A stretch of DNA of 64,000 nt from CALXVA01 sp944393025 (GCA_963931445.1 OZ007016.1:744001-808000); one strand, 5' to 3'; positions 31,494-41,457 are shown, numbered from the stretch's first letter. The notes: generated by a model not told the origin, from the letters alone. Made by a program: numbers and translations.

Positions 31494-32603
31494 ATGGAGT
31501 ATAAAATTTGTAAAAGATGTGTGATGGATACATCTGATTCTTCGATAAAATTTGATGAAAATGGATATTGTAATCATTGTAGAGATGCTCTAAAAAATAA
31601 GCCCAAAACATTAGAAGAAAGAGATAATCACAGTTTTAAAGAGATAATTACTATGATAAAAGAACAGGGAAAAAACAAAAAATATGACTGTGTATTAGGA
31701 ATTAGTGGAGGAATAGACTCATCATATCTTGCATACTTGTTGAGCAAAGAAGGTTTAAAAATATTGGGAGTGCATATTGATGCTGGTTGGGATACAAAAG
31801 TGTCTAGTAATAATTTAAAATTATTATGTAAAAAATGTAATATTGATTTAAAAAATATTAAAATAAATGAAGCAGAAATGATGGATTTACAACGAGCATA
31901 TTTTTTATCAGAAGTTATAAATCAAGATGTTCCACAAGATCATGCATTTTTCGCAGAACTTTACAAATACATGATAAAAGAAAAACAAAAGTATTTTATT
32001 AGTGGACATAACTGGGCAACAGAGAGTATAACACCATTGGCATGGGGGTATGATGCTTATGATTCAACTAATATTAAGGCAATTCATAAAAAATATGGAA
32101 GAATAAAGTTAAAAGAGTATCCACTTCTTTCATTTTATGAAAATTATATAAAGATACCTTATGTTTACAAGATAAAGAAATTAAGACCTCTTAACTGTAT
32201 TGATTATAATCCAGAAGAAGCATTAAATATATTAGAAAAAGAAGTTGGCTTTCAATATTATGGAAGCAAACATAATGAATCTGTATTTACTAGATTGTTA
32301 CAGACTTATATACAACCTAAAAAATTTGGATTTGAAAAAAGAAGGGCACATTTATCAAGCATGATAGTATCTGGTCTTATTACTAGAGATGAAGCATTAA
32401 AAATCTTAGCAGAACCATCTTCAACAAATGAACAAATAGAAGAAGATATTAATGTAGTGATTGAGAAAATTGGAATGACAAGAGAAAAGTTCGATGAAAT
32501 TATTAATTCCAAAAAAATAGTTAATCATATAGAATTTAAAAATAATAGAAAAGAAGTTGAAAGATTTAATAAACTAAAAGAAATGTTAAAAAGAAATAAA
32601 TAA
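31494..32603 (+). CDS. N-acetyl sugar amidotransferase (WbpG/PseA-like)
   Basis: A 369-residue enzyme. An N-terminal Cys cluster (CKRCVMDTSDSSIKF, CNHC) is followed by the ATP-pyrophosphatase loop LGISGGIDSSYLAYLL near residue 65 and the segment FISGHNWATES near 165. WbpG converts the 3-acetamido group of ManNAc3NAcA to an acetamidino group using ammonia supplied by HisH2/HisF2, neither of which is seen nearby. AAGGAG lies before ATG 31494. The local UDP-ManNAc3NAcA genes make this substrate likely. Confidence 0.85.
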   Translation: MEYKICKRCVMDTSDSSIKFDENGYCNHCRDALKNKPKTLEERDNHSFKEIITMIKEQGKNKKYDCVLGISGGIDSSYLAYLLSKEGLKILGVHIDAGWDTKVSSNNLKLLCKKCNIDLKNIKINEAEMMDLQRAYFLSEVINQDVPQDHAFFAELYKYMIKEKQKYFISGHNWATESITPLAWGYDAYDSTNIKAIHKKYGRIKLKEYPLLSFYENYIKIPYVYKIKKLRPLNCIDYNPEEALNILEKEVGFQYYGSKHNESVFTRLLQTYIQPKKFGFEKRRAHLSSMIVSGLITRDEALKILAEPSSTNEQIEEDINVVIEKIGMTREKFDEIINSKKIVNHIEFKNNRKEVERFNKLKEMLKRNK

Positions 32604-32681
32604 TAAAACATTAAAGATACATTACATTTAGACTAAATTTGTATATGATATTAAAAAAATATATAAAATGAGGTAATTAAA

Positions 32682-33776
32682 ATGAAAAAAATAATCACAA
32701 TAATTGGTGCAAGACCACAATTTATAAAAGCAGCTATGGTATCTAGAGCATTGAGTAAAGAAATAGAAGAAATAATAGTGCATACAGGGCAACATTATGA
32801 TAAAAATATGTCAGAAATATTTTTTGAACAATTACAAATACCTAAACCAAAATATAATCTAGGTATTGGTTCTGGTTCACATGGAAAACAAACTGGAGAA
32901 ATGTTAATTGAAATAGAAGAAGTATTACTAAAAGAAAAACCAGATTATGTAATGGTATATGGTGATACAAACTCTACTTTGGCAGGTGCATTAGCAGCAT
33001 CTAAATTACTAATTCCTATAATACATGTAGAAGCGGGATTAAGATCATATAATATGGAAATGCCAGAAGAACAAAATAGAGTTCTTACAGATCATATTTC
33101 ATCTATTTTAATTTGCCCTACACAAACAGCAGTTGATAATTTAAAGAAAGAAGGAATTACAAAAAATGTATATTTAACAGGAGATGTAATGTGCGATTCT
33201 GTTATATACTACTCTAATTTAGCAGAAGAAAAAATAAATTTATCTAATATAGAGTTAATACCTATATATGAAAAAAAGGATGTAAAAGAATGGTACCTAA
33301 CAACTATTCATAGAGCAGAAAATACAATGGATGATAAAAATTTAACAAATATTTTAGAAGTATTTGAAAAATTAGATAAAATGGTAATTTTTCCAGTGCA
33401 TCCAAGAATAAAATCAATGGTAAATGAATTATACAAAAAAAATAATTATAAAAATATTTATTTTATAGAACCAGTAGATTATTTAACTATGTTATATTTA
33501 ACTAAAAATGCACATAAAGTAGTAACAGATTCAGGAGGATTACAAAAAGAATGTTATATATTAGATACACCATGTATTACAATAAGAAATCAAACAGAAT
33601 GGGTTGAAACTCTAAAAAATGGTTATAATATTTTATCAAAGCCGGAAAAAAATGAACTTTTAGAAAAAATAATTAATGCGAAAATTTGTGATTTAAATAA
33701 AATACACTATTATGGAGACGGACATGCAGCAGAAAGAATAAATGAAATAATTGTAAAAAACATAAAGGAGGTCTAA
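32682..33776 (+). CDS. wbpI: UDP-GlcNAc-type 2-epimerase (WbpI-like)
   Basis: A 364-residue non-hydrolysing UDP-sugar 2-epimerase of the GT-B fold. It opens IITIIGARPQFIKAAMVSRAL. VHTGQHYDKNMSEIFF lies near 30, YGDTNSTLAG and VEAGLRSYNMEMPEEQNR near 95-130, and DSGGLQKECY near 285 binds the UDP. Given the wbpB/E/D/A set, the most likely reaction is UDP-GlcNAc3NAcA to UDP-ManNAc3NAcA, the last step. A plain UDP-GlcNAc 2-epimerase role is the alternative. GAGG precedes ATG 32682; the LCP gene follows after three bases. Confidence 0.9.
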   Translation: MKKIITIIGARPQFIKAAMVSRALSKEIEEIIVHTGQHYDKNMSEIFFEQLQIPKPKYNLGIGSGSHGKQTGEMLIEIEEVLLKEKPDYVMVYGDTNSTLAGALAASKLLIPIIHVEAGLRSYNMEMPEEQNRVLTDHISSILICPTQTAVDNLKKEGITKNVYLTGDVMCDSVIYYSNLAEEKINLSNIELIPIYEKKDVKEWYLTTIHRAENTMDDKNLTNILEVFEKLDKMVIFPVHPRIKSMVNELYKKNNYKNIYFIEPVDYLTMLYLTKNAHKVVTDSGGLQKECYILDTPCITIRNQTEWVETLKNGYNILSKPEKNELLEKIINAKICDLNKIHYYGDGHAAERINEIIVKNIKEV

Positions 33777-33779
33777 CAT

Positions 33780-35255
33780 ATGACTTATAATCCCAAAAGA
33801 ATGAGTGGTAATTTATCGAAAAATAATAAAAAATCTAAAAAGCAAAATGAATTTGATATTATTTTTAAAATTTTAGCTATATTATTTATTATTGTTACAA
33901 TAATATTTTACAGATCAATACTTAGATTAAATATGCTTCCTACGAGTTATGTAATAGCTTTTACAATAGCTGAAATTATATTTACATTACTTATGACAAT
34001 AGGACTTGGCAAAAAACATAAAACATATAAATTAAATATATTTTGTCTTATTATAATTTTACTAGTTTCTGGTGTATATATGTATATATCTAATTATGCA
34101 AATGCTACAACGGAATTCTTAGGTAATATGTTCAATGAAGTGAAAGAAGTAGAGGAATATTATGTTGTAGTAAGAAGTGATAGTTCATATAATAATATAG
34201 AAGATATTAATGGAAAAACAATATATGCATTTCAAACAGAAGATGATGTTAAAAATGATATAGAAGAAAAAGTTGATGTAACATTTGAAACAAAAAATAG
34301 TTTAACAGACTTAGGAAACAATTTAATTAATGAAGAAATTGATGTATTACTAGTGAGTTCATCACAATATAATATTTTATCAGAAGAAATAAAGGAATTT
34401 AAAAATAATACTAAAATTATATACACAGCAAATCATGAAATTAAGAAAACAGCTGAAATCAATACAAGTAATTCAAAATATACAATGAATAATGGGGTAT
34501 TTAATGTATATATTACTGGTATAGATACATCAGGAAGTATAAACAATGTTTCAAGAAGTGATGCTAATATTATTGCAACTGTAAATACAAATACACATGA
34601 AGTATTGCTTACATCAATTCCTAGAGATTATTATGTAACACTTCATAGTAAAGATTCAAAAGATAAATTAACACATTCAGGAATATATGGAGTAAATGAA
34701 ACAGTAACTACAGTTGAAGACTTATTAGATATAGATATAAATTATTATGTAAGAGTAAACTTTACTACAGTTATAAAATTAGTGGATACTTTAGGTGGAG
34801 TAGATGTATACTCTGAATATGATTTTAGTGCTCAAGGATATCATTTTAATCAAGGGTATAATTATTTAAATGGCGAACAAGCATTAGCATTTAGCCGTGA
34901 AAGACATTCGTTTGCTTCAGGTGATAATCAAAGAGTGAAAAATCAACAAGTTGTTATAGAAGCTATAATGAAAAAAGTATTAAATAGCACAACATTGTTA
35001 ACTAAATATACAGATATTTTAAAATCATTAGAAGGAAGTTTCCAAACTAATATACAACAAAATGAAATAAGTAATTTAGCTAAATCACAATTAGAAAATA
35101 TGTCATCATGGACAATAAAAAATAATGCTTTAACAGGAACAGGATCTTATGAATCTACCTATTCATTAGGAAGCTTGAAATCTTATGTAATGATTCCAGA
35201 TGATACATCTATAGCAAATGCGAAAGAAAAAATAGATAATGTTTTAGGTGAATAA
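33780..35255 (+). CDS. LytR-CpsA-Psr (LCP) family ligase with extra periplasmic domain
   Basis: Attaches lipid-linked polysaccharide to peptidoglycan. It has 491 residues. Three membrane spans occupy about residues 28-110, followed by a region resembling a solute-binding fold (VVVRSDSSYNNIEDINGKTIYAFQ, residues about 124-225). The LCP domain follows, with GIDTSGSINNVSRSDANII near 245, TSIPRDYYVT near 275 and FSRERHSFASGDNQRVKNQQ near 370 (conserved Arg and Asp residues). AAAGGAGG precedes ATG 33780. It is the last gene of the polysaccharide operon before a terminator. Confidence 0.92.
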   Translation: MTYNPKRMSGNLSKNNKKSKKQNEFDIIFKILAILFIIVTIIFYRSILRLNMLPTSYVIAFTIAEIIFTLLMTIGLGKKHKTYKLNIFCLIIILLVSGVYMYISNYANATTEFLGNMFNEVKEVEEYYVVVRSDSSYNNIEDINGKTIYAFQTEDDVKNDIEEKVDVTFETKNSLTDLGNNLINEEIDVLLVSSSQYNILSEEIKEFKNNTKIIYTANHEIKKTAEINTSNSKYTMNNGVFNVYITGIDTSGSINNVSRSDANIIATVNTNTHEVLLTSIPRDYYVTLHSKDSKDKLTHSGIYGVNETVTTVEDLLDIDINYYVRVNFTTVIKLVDTLGGVDVYSEYDFSAQGYHFNQGYNYLNGEQALAFSRERHSFASGDNQRVKNQQVVIEAIMKKVLNSTTLLTKYTDILKSLEGSFQTNIQQNEISNLAKSQLENMSSWTIKNNALTGTGSYESTYSLGSLKSYVMIPDDTSIANAKEKIDNVLGE

Positions 35256-35271
35256 AAGTAAATAGAAATAT

Positions 35272-35313
35272 AAAAAAATCTAACTAATTAGAAATTAATT
35301 AGTTAGATTTTTT
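35272..35313 (+). terminator. Terminator of the polysaccharide operon
   Basis: The stem AATCTAACTAATTA / TAATTAGTTAGATT with loop GAAA-like is followed by T6. It closes the operon that begins at 17315. Confidence 0.85.
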
Positions 35314-35439
35314 GGTATATAGAAATTTAATTTGACAAAAAATAAATGATTAAGTTATTTATAAAACACTAAATATTACAAAAAAATTACAAATATAAAA
35401 CATTTATGTTACAAATATTTACTTTTATTTACAAATGGT

Positions 35440-35465
35440 CTAATATATATTTTAATATATATTAG
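35440..35465. repeat. Perfect 26-bp AT-rich palindrome
   Basis: CTAATATATATTT and its reverse complement abut. It lies 50 bases before the surface-protein start in a 260-base noncoding gap. It could be an operator, a cruciform or chance in AT-rich DNA. The rest of the gap shows nothing else but a TTGACA at 35332 without a convincing -10. Confidence 0.5.
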
Positions 35466-35515
35466 AAAATAAGAGAACTGAAGGTAAGCTAGTAAAAAAT
35501 AAAGGGGAGATTAAT

Positions 35516-37618
35516 ATAAAAAGAATAGTAATTTTTATTATATTATTATTTCTGGCTATTTTATTTTCACAGCTATATTTTTCTTATGCTACAGATGAAA
35601 GTATTATAACAATTTCAGGAATTGCAAAAGATAATGAAAATAATATATTAGCAGAAATAAAAGTATATCTAATTGATAGTAGCGGAAAGATAGTTTCAAA
35701 TGCAGAAACTAATAAAGAAGGAAAATATACATTTTCTAATATTCAAAAAGGAAGATATAAAGTTAAGTTTGAATATAGCGCAAATTTTGAAGAGCCAGAA
35801 ATAATATTTAAAGAGTATGATATATATTCGGAAAAAGTTGAATTGGCATATTTATATGAAAATTCATATTCGAGTATAAATGAAGAACTAGAAAAAAAAA
35901 TAAATGATAATTTAACTAATGAAAAAAATAGGAAAATTATTTTAAGTCATTCTAACTTAGAGGAATTAAAGACACAAATAAAAGGTCTAGAAATAGATAC
36001 TAATAATCCAAATGCATTCCATAAAATTAATTTGAGTGGCTATAAAGGTATATTAATCATTAATACAAATTCGAATATTACAGAAGAAGATATAAAGTTA
36101 ATAAAAAATTCGGATTACAAATATGCAATTTTAAATACAAATAACACTGATGATATTATAAACAAGATAATGGAAATCATAAATGAAAATTCAAATTCAG
36201 AAGGAAATATAATTACTGACAAAAACAGTATAAAAAACACAAGTGTAGAAAGCATTGAAACAGATTTTAATAATAGTGCTAATGTTAATTTAAGTGTAAA
36301 AAAAGGTAATACAGAATTAATAAATGAAATAGAAACAGATGAGAGTGTAATATTGGTAAAAGGCAATATATATGAAGAATTTAATATTATAAATTCAATA
36401 CCTATTCGTGTTTCGTTAATAGATACAAATACCTTAAAAAGAAATAGTTATATTACATATAACGGACAATATGAGTTCAAATATCCAATTTATGGAGGTA
36501 ATTTTTTTATTGAATTTGAAATTAATTGTGGAAAATACAATGGTCAAAATTATGAATTAATGATGCAAGAAATTAAAATTGATCAATCTGAAAATATTGA
36601 ACAAAATACTGGAAAAGCAAGTAATATCAATAATATAAAAAATAACTTTAAAAACATTACTATAAAGCAAGAAGAAGAAATATTAAAAACAGAGAATTCT
36701 ACAAAAATTTCAGAATCAAGTGAACTTACAAAATTAATTATTCAGACAGATATATTTGAAGTACAAGCATTAGATGAAATAGAAACATTACCAGATAATA
36801 CAATTCCATATTACTATGGAAGCATAAAGATTAAAGAAAGAGAAAGATTCAGCTTAACTGTAGAAAAATATGTTCAAAATTTAAAAGTAACATTAGCAGA
36901 TGGATCAATTTTAGTTGATTATAATAGTAATTCAAATAATAATGAAAGTTGTATTACTACAACTGCTAATAAAGATCAGCACATAGTTACAATAGATGAT
37001 GAATTAATACATGGAGCAACATTAGAAATAATATATGGAATAAAAATAAAAAATAATTGCAATATTGATTGTAGTAGTTATACATTAATAGATTATTTAT
37101 CATATGATAATTTAAGCTTATTATATGATAAGAATATTGGTATTAGTGAAGGAAAACATAATTATGATTATTGGACACAAATAAGTTCAAATGATTTAAA
37201 AGAATATATATTAAATGGAAAAAATTTGGAAAGCGATTCAAGATTTAATGATGCGATTTATTTAAAATATGAAGGTAAAAATTTAAATAAGGGAGAAGAA
37301 CAAATTATATATTTAGGTGTAAGTAAAATATTAACTACATCTGCTGATTCTGATTTAGTTTTTATAAATGAAGTGGAATTAGTACAACATAGTAATACAG
37401 AAGGTAGAAAAAATCATAATTTAGATGGTAACCATATAAGAGTAGGAAATTATAACATATTTACTAAAAGAATTGATGAATCAGACTCTTCTAGAGTAAC
37501 TGTAGCAGTACTTCCACCATTTGGAAACAACGAATGTATAATTAAATATGGTTTAATTATATTTAGCATATTGTTAATAATTTTAATCATAAAAAAAATA
37601 AAAAACAAAAATAATTAA
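35516..37618 (+). CDS. Secreted, membrane-anchored surface protein with Cna_B-like domains, ATA start
   Basis: A 700-residue protein with no recognised function. A signal peptide (KRIVIFIILLFLAILFSQLYFSYA) is followed by a Cna_B/carboxypeptidase-regulatory-like beta domain (SGIAKDNENNILAEIKVYLID, GKYTFSNIQKGRYKVKF). A second such domain lies near residues 280-350. The C-terminus has PPFGNN, a hydrophobic span and a Lys-rich end, like a wall- or membrane-anchored protein. The only start with a ribosome site (AGGGGAG six bases upstream) is ATA 35516; no ATG, GTG or TTG precedes the signal peptide in frame. A TTG start at 35843 would remove the signal peptide. Confidence 0.7.
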   Translation: MKRIVIFIILLFLAILFSQLYFSYATDESIITISGIAKDNENNILAEIKVYLIDSSGKIVSNAETNKEGKYTFSNIQKGRYKVKFEYSANFEEPEIIFKEYDIYSEKVELAYLYENSYSSINEELEKKINDNLTNEKNRKIILSHSNLEELKTQIKGLEIDTNNPNAFHKINLSGYKGILIINTNSNITEEDIKLIKNSDYKYAILNTNNTDDIINKIMEIINENSNSEGNIITDKNSIKNTSVESIETDFNNSANVNLSVKKGNTELINEIETDESVILVKGNIYEEFNIINSIPIRVSLIDTNTLKRNSYITYNGQYEFKYPIYGGNFFIEFEINCGKYNGQNYELMMQEIKIDQSENIEQNTGKASNINNIKNNFKNITIKQEEEILKTENSTKISESSELTKLIIQTDIFEVQALDEIETLPDNTIPYYYGSIKIKERERFSLTVEKYVQNLKVTLADGSILVDYNSNSNNNESCITTTANKDQHIVTIDDELIHGATLEIIYGIKIKNNCNIDCSSYTLIDYLSYDNLSLLYDKNIGISEGKHNYDYWTQISSNDLKEYILNGKNLESDSRFNDAIYLKYEGKNLNKGEEQIIYLGVSKILTTSADSDLVFINEVELVQHSNTEGRKNHNLDGNHIRVGNYNIFTKRIDESDSSRVTVAVLPPFGNNECIIKYGLIIFSILLIILIIKKIKNKNN

Positions 37619-37679
37619 GTTTATTATATAAATAAGTTTTTAATATAATAAAAAAATAGAATAAGGGGGAAATTTTATA

Positions 37680-40385
37680 ATGAGAAAAACTAAAAAAGTT
37701 AAATTATCAACTTTATTACTGTTAACTCTTATACCAATAATATTATTAGTTTCGATAATTGTACTAATTATAATTAATGGTAAGAAAAATAAAGAGCAAA
37801 CATACTATTCAGATATTGATAATGAGAAATGGGAAGAAGAAAGATTTATTAAAAACAATTGGGATACAACAATAGTAGGAGACATAAGTCATGATATTCC
37901 AATACCAAATGGTTTTAAATATGTTCAAGGAGATATTAGTACAGGTATATTTGTAAGTAATGAATCTTTAGGAATTGAAATGTTATGGATTCCGTATAAT
38001 GAAAATGCAAAGGAAATAAATGTAGATCAATATTTTAAAAATATTGATTATTATAAAATTGAGTCTGATATTGTAAAAAGTATAGAAAAATATGGAGGAT
38101 TTTATACAACTTTATATACTAGTATGGAATATAAGGAATTAAAAGATATATCAAAAGAAAAATATGATGAATTAAACGAAACAATAAATTTTAATAATAT
38201 GATATATACAGTTAATTCACATGTATTATATAAAGAGGAAATCCAGCAAATAGAGTATTATTTGAAAAACAATAATATAGGATATCTTTTAGGAACAACA
38301 GGCATTACTATAGAGCAATATTCAACTATATACAAAAATAAAAAAGTTCAAACTTCTAATATTGAACAAGAAATCGCAAAGTTTGCATCAACAGAAGAAA
38401 CAAATTTAAATGAAATGGCAGAAATATATATGTTAGATACTAATGCTTATGAAACTAAAGTACCAATACCACTTGGCTTTAAATATACAGTAGATGAAAA
38501 AGGAATTGTTTCAATACAAAATGAAAATAATAAAAATTTAGTATATGTATGGGTACCAATATCAAAAGAAAATTGGGGTAATACAAAGAGTGAATTAAGA
38601 AATTTATATTCTAATTGGACAAATTCAGAAGGTGAAAAACTTAATTTAGAAGAAGGCACAGAACTTTATAATGTTTTAAATAATGGAAATGAAACTTTAA
38701 GTAATGAATTTAGAGAAAGTATAGAGAAATATTCAGGTTTTTATATTAGTGAAGCAGAATTGAGCTATGATAAAAATGGAAACTTTTATAATAAAGCAAG
38801 GGGAATGATAGGATCTGATGTAGGTAAAACTAAAAGTGGAGGAGATTATTATAGAAAAAGTTCAGATTATGTAAGCATGGAATATAGCAATATGATGCAA
38901 ATCGCTTCTAAAGTTGAAGAAAATAATTCTTCTGTAGTTAGCCATTTAATGTATGGAATAGAATATGATGCTACAGTTTTATGGATTTCAAAAACTTATA
39001 GTAATTTTAAAGATAGCAAGTCAAATGATATAGTAACAACACTAATATATGATAGTACAAATGTTGGAAAATATAATAATTCAAATTACAAAGCAAATTC
39101 ATCAGCAATTGAAACAGGAGAATTCTTTAATGGAATTTGGGGATTAGCTGGAAATTTATCAGAAGTAACTCAAGAAAGAATTAATGAAGAATATATATTA
39201 AGAGGTGGAAGCTATGCTACAACAGGACAAGCAGCACCAATGGCAAGTAGAAAAATTTCAGCTACTACATCATCACAAGATATAGGATTTAGAGTTGCAT
39301 TATATGTTAAACCTAATGCAACAGAAGTAGAACAAGCATATTCAACTTTTGAAAAAGATACAGAAGCTGATTATAATGATGAAGTCGCAATAGACAATAT
39401 ATCAGGAAATGAAAATAATACAAGTAGTAATACAGATAATAATACAGGAAACAATAAAAATAGTGAAGAAAACACAAGTAGCAATACTGATGTCAATATT
39501 GATTCATTAAATATTAATATAAAATATGATAAAACAGCAGTAAAATTTGATGAAACTTTTAAAATAGTTATAACATGTCCAGAAGGTTATGGTGTAAGTG
39601 AATGTTATACTATTAATCCAACTACTAATGAGAATTCATATAAAGTACAAAAAGAATCAAATGTTAAAGAAAATGTAGCAATATTTACAGGAACTGGAAA
39701 AGAAAATGGTACAAGAACATTAGGCTTTTCAATAAAAGATTTATCAACAGGAAAAATTATAGGAAAAGTAAATGGAAAAACAGTTAAAGTTAGTTCATAT
39801 TCAGTATCAGTTAGCAAAAATGAGATACAATTAGGCGAAATAATAGATATTACCATTTCAAATTTGCCAGATGGTTGGACATGGAATTATGGACTAAGTA
39901 ATAGTACAGGCATTGGCTTAAATGTTGACAAAGTAAATAATAATACTTTATCTTTATATGGAATTAAATGCGGAACTACAGAAGTATCTATATATTTTTA
40001 TAATAAAGAAAAAAAGAATGTTAATACAATAAAAAAATCTATTAAGGTATTGATACCAGATGTAGAATATTATTACTTTGAAAATAGAGCAAACGGAGAT
40101 TATTATGGAGAAAGATTACAAGGAAATAAATTAAAAGTTGGTGATGAAATTATCATGAAGTTTTATATAGGAAAAGACTTTGTAGTTAATTGTTCAACTT
40201 CTAATAATAATGTACTTAAATATATTTGGGGATCAGGTTCTAATGCAACAGCAGGCTATAGAAGTGGTAGATTTACAGCTAAAGAGGCTGGAAATGCTAA
40301 TTGGACTATAACATGGAAGAGGAATGGCATAGAATGTGTATCAATTACTAATTCTTTTGAAGTATTTAAAAACATGAAAAAATAA
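37680..40385 (+). CDS. Membrane-anchored protein with FGE/SUMF-like fold and Ig-like repeats
   Basis: A 901-residue protein. A short cytoplasmic end and membrane span (LSTLLLLTLIPIILLVSIIVLII) lead to an outer region. Residues about 260-550 resemble the formylglycine-generating/SUMF fold, ending GIWGLAGNLSEVTQE, LRGGSYATTGQAAPM and IGFRVALYV. The catalytic cysteines of true formylglycine-generating enzymes are not apparent, so a binding role is more likely. An Asn/Ser/Thr linker near 565-605 leads to two bacterial Ig-like domains (near 610-705 and 705-800) and a C-terminal beta domain. AAGGGGG precedes ATG 37680. The pairing with the preceding surface protein suggests a joint envelope or adhesion role. 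Confidence 0.65.
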   Translation: MRKTKKVKLSTLLLLTLIPIILLVSIIVLIIINGKKNKEQTYYSDIDNEKWEEERFIKNNWDTTIVGDISHDIPIPNGFKYVQGDISTGIFVSNESLGIEMLWIPYNENAKEINVDQYFKNIDYYKIESDIVKSIEKYGGFYTTLYTSMEYKELKDISKEKYDELNETINFNNMIYTVNSHVLYKEEIQQIEYYLKNNNIGYLLGTTGITIEQYSTIYKNKKVQTSNIEQEIAKFASTEETNLNEMAEIYMLDTNAYETKVPIPLGFKYTVDEKGIVSIQNENNKNLVYVWVPISKENWGNTKSELRNLYSNWTNSEGEKLNLEEGTELYNVLNNGNETLSNEFRESIEKYSGFYISEAELSYDKNGNFYNKARGMIGSDVGKTKSGGDYYRKSSDYVSMEYSNMMQIASKVEENNSSVVSHLMYGIEYDATVLWISKTYSNFKDSKSNDIVTTLIYDSTNVGKYNNSNYKANSSAIETGEFFNGIWGLAGNLSEVTQERINEEYILRGGSYATTGQAAPMASRKISATTSSQDIGFRVALYVKPNATEVEQAYSTFEKDTEADYNDEVAIDNISGNENNTSSNTDNNTGNNKNSEENTSSNTDVNIDSLNINIKYDKTAVKFDETFKIVITCPEGYGVSECYTINPTTNENSYKVQKESNVKENVAIFTGTGKENGTRTLGFSIKDLSTGKIIGKVNGKTVKVSSYSVSVSKNEIQLGEIIDITISNLPDGWTWNYGLSNSTGIGLNVDKVNNNTLSLYGIKCGTTEVSIYFYNKEKKNVNTIKKSIKVLIPDVEYYYFENRANGDYYGERLQGNKLKVGDEIIMKFYIGKDFVVNCSTSNNNVLKYIWGSGSNATAGYRSGRFTAKEAGNANWTITWKRNGIECVSITNSFEVFKNMKK

Positions 40386-40438
40386 AAATATAAAATAGAT
40401 AAAATACTTTAGTTATAACAAATAATGTATAAAAATTC

Positions 40439-40481
40439 TCCAACTAATTAAAATATATAATGTATTTTAATTAGTTGGAGG
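40439..40481 (+). promoter_or_regulatory. Long hairpin covering the gpr ribosome binding site
   Basis: CTCCAACTAATTAAAATA and TATTTTAATTAGTTGGAG form an 18-bp stem. The 3' arm contains the GGAGG of gpr and is followed by T6 and the ATG. It looks like a terminator for the upstream gene but would also hide the ribosome site when folded. Confidence 0.7.
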
Positions 40482-40487
40482 TTTTTT

Positions 40488-41426
40488 ATGTTTAATTTTA
40501 GAACTGATTTAGCTTCAGAAAGAAGAGATTTATATAATAAGGCACATAATATAGAAAAAGATATTGAAGGAATAGAAGCAGAAGAAGAAAAAATAAATGA
40601 AAATATAGTAATTTCAAGAGTAAAAATAACAAATGAAAAAGGAGAAGAAGCAATTGGAAAACCACAAGGGAATTATATTACAATTGATGTAAAAAACTTA
40701 AAAATTGCAAGTGAAGAAGAAATACAAAAGGCTTCTGAAGCTGTTACAAAAGAATTAAAAGTTTTAATAGAAAAACATATAAATAATAAAGAACCAATAT
40801 TAGTAGTAGGTCTTGGAAATATATATGTAACACCAGATAGTTTAGGACCAAAAGTAATAAATGAAATAGACATAACAAGACACTTAATTCAATATATGCC
40901 AGAAGTTTTAGATGAAAATACAAGAGAAATAAGTGCTATATCTCCAGGAGTGCTTGGTACTACAGGAATAGAAACATTAGAAATATTAAAAGGAATTGTG
41001 GAAAATGTAAAACCAAAATTAGTAATAGTAATTGATGCACTTGCTTCAAGAAGTATAGAAAGAATTAGCAGTTCTGTTCAATTAGCAGATACAGGAATAG
41101 TTCCAGGCGCAGGTGTAGGAAATACTAGAAGGGAACTTACTAAAAATACTTTAGGAATACCTGTAATTGCATTAGGAATTCCAACAGTAGTTGAAGCAGC
41201 AACAATAGCAGCAGATAGTTTGACATTGTTCATAAAAAAAGCACAAGATGAAGGAGAGTCAAATGATTTTTTAAACAAATTACAAGAAGAAGATAAATAT
41301 AAAATAATAAAAGAAATATTAACTCCAGAAGAATATAATTTTATTGTTACACCAAAAGAAATAGATGGACTTATAGAAAAAATGAAAGATGTAGTAGCAC
41401 GAGGAATAAATTTTGCAGTAAATTGA
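40488..41426 (+). CDS. gpr: Germination protease GPR
   Basis: The aspartate-type protease that degrades small acid-soluble spore proteins during germination; its presence marks a spore former. It has 312 residues. It opens with FRTDLASERRDLY, the region containing the autoprocessing site, and carries VVGLGNIYVTPDSLGPKV near 105, SAISPGVLGTTGIETLEIL near 150, VIDALASRS near 182 and GIVPGAGVGNTRREL near 205. ATG 40488 follows GGAGG with six T between. Expression in sporulation would come from a sigma-G promoter not recognised here. Confidence 0.95.
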   Translation: MFNFRTDLASERRDLYNKAHNIEKDIEGIEAEEEKINENIVISRVKITNEKGEEAIGKPQGNYITIDVKNLKIASEEEIQKASEAVTKELKVLIEKHINNKEPILVVGLGNIYVTPDSLGPKVINEIDITRHLIQYMPEVLDENTREISAISPGVLGTTGIETLEILKGIVENVKPKLVIVIDALASRSIERISSSVQLADTGIVPGAGVGNTRRELTKNTLGIPVIALGIPTVVEAATIAADSLTLFIKKAQDEGESNDFLNKLQEEDKYKIIKEILTPEEYNFIVTPKEIDGLIEKMKDVVARGINFAVN

Positions 41427-41457
41427 AAATAAAATTATATCTAAACAATATTAAAAT

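Noticed and set aside
35843..37618. TTG 35843 as start of the surface protein
   Set aside because: The frame is open upstream through a clear signal peptide and beta domain, so the true start lies further upstream.
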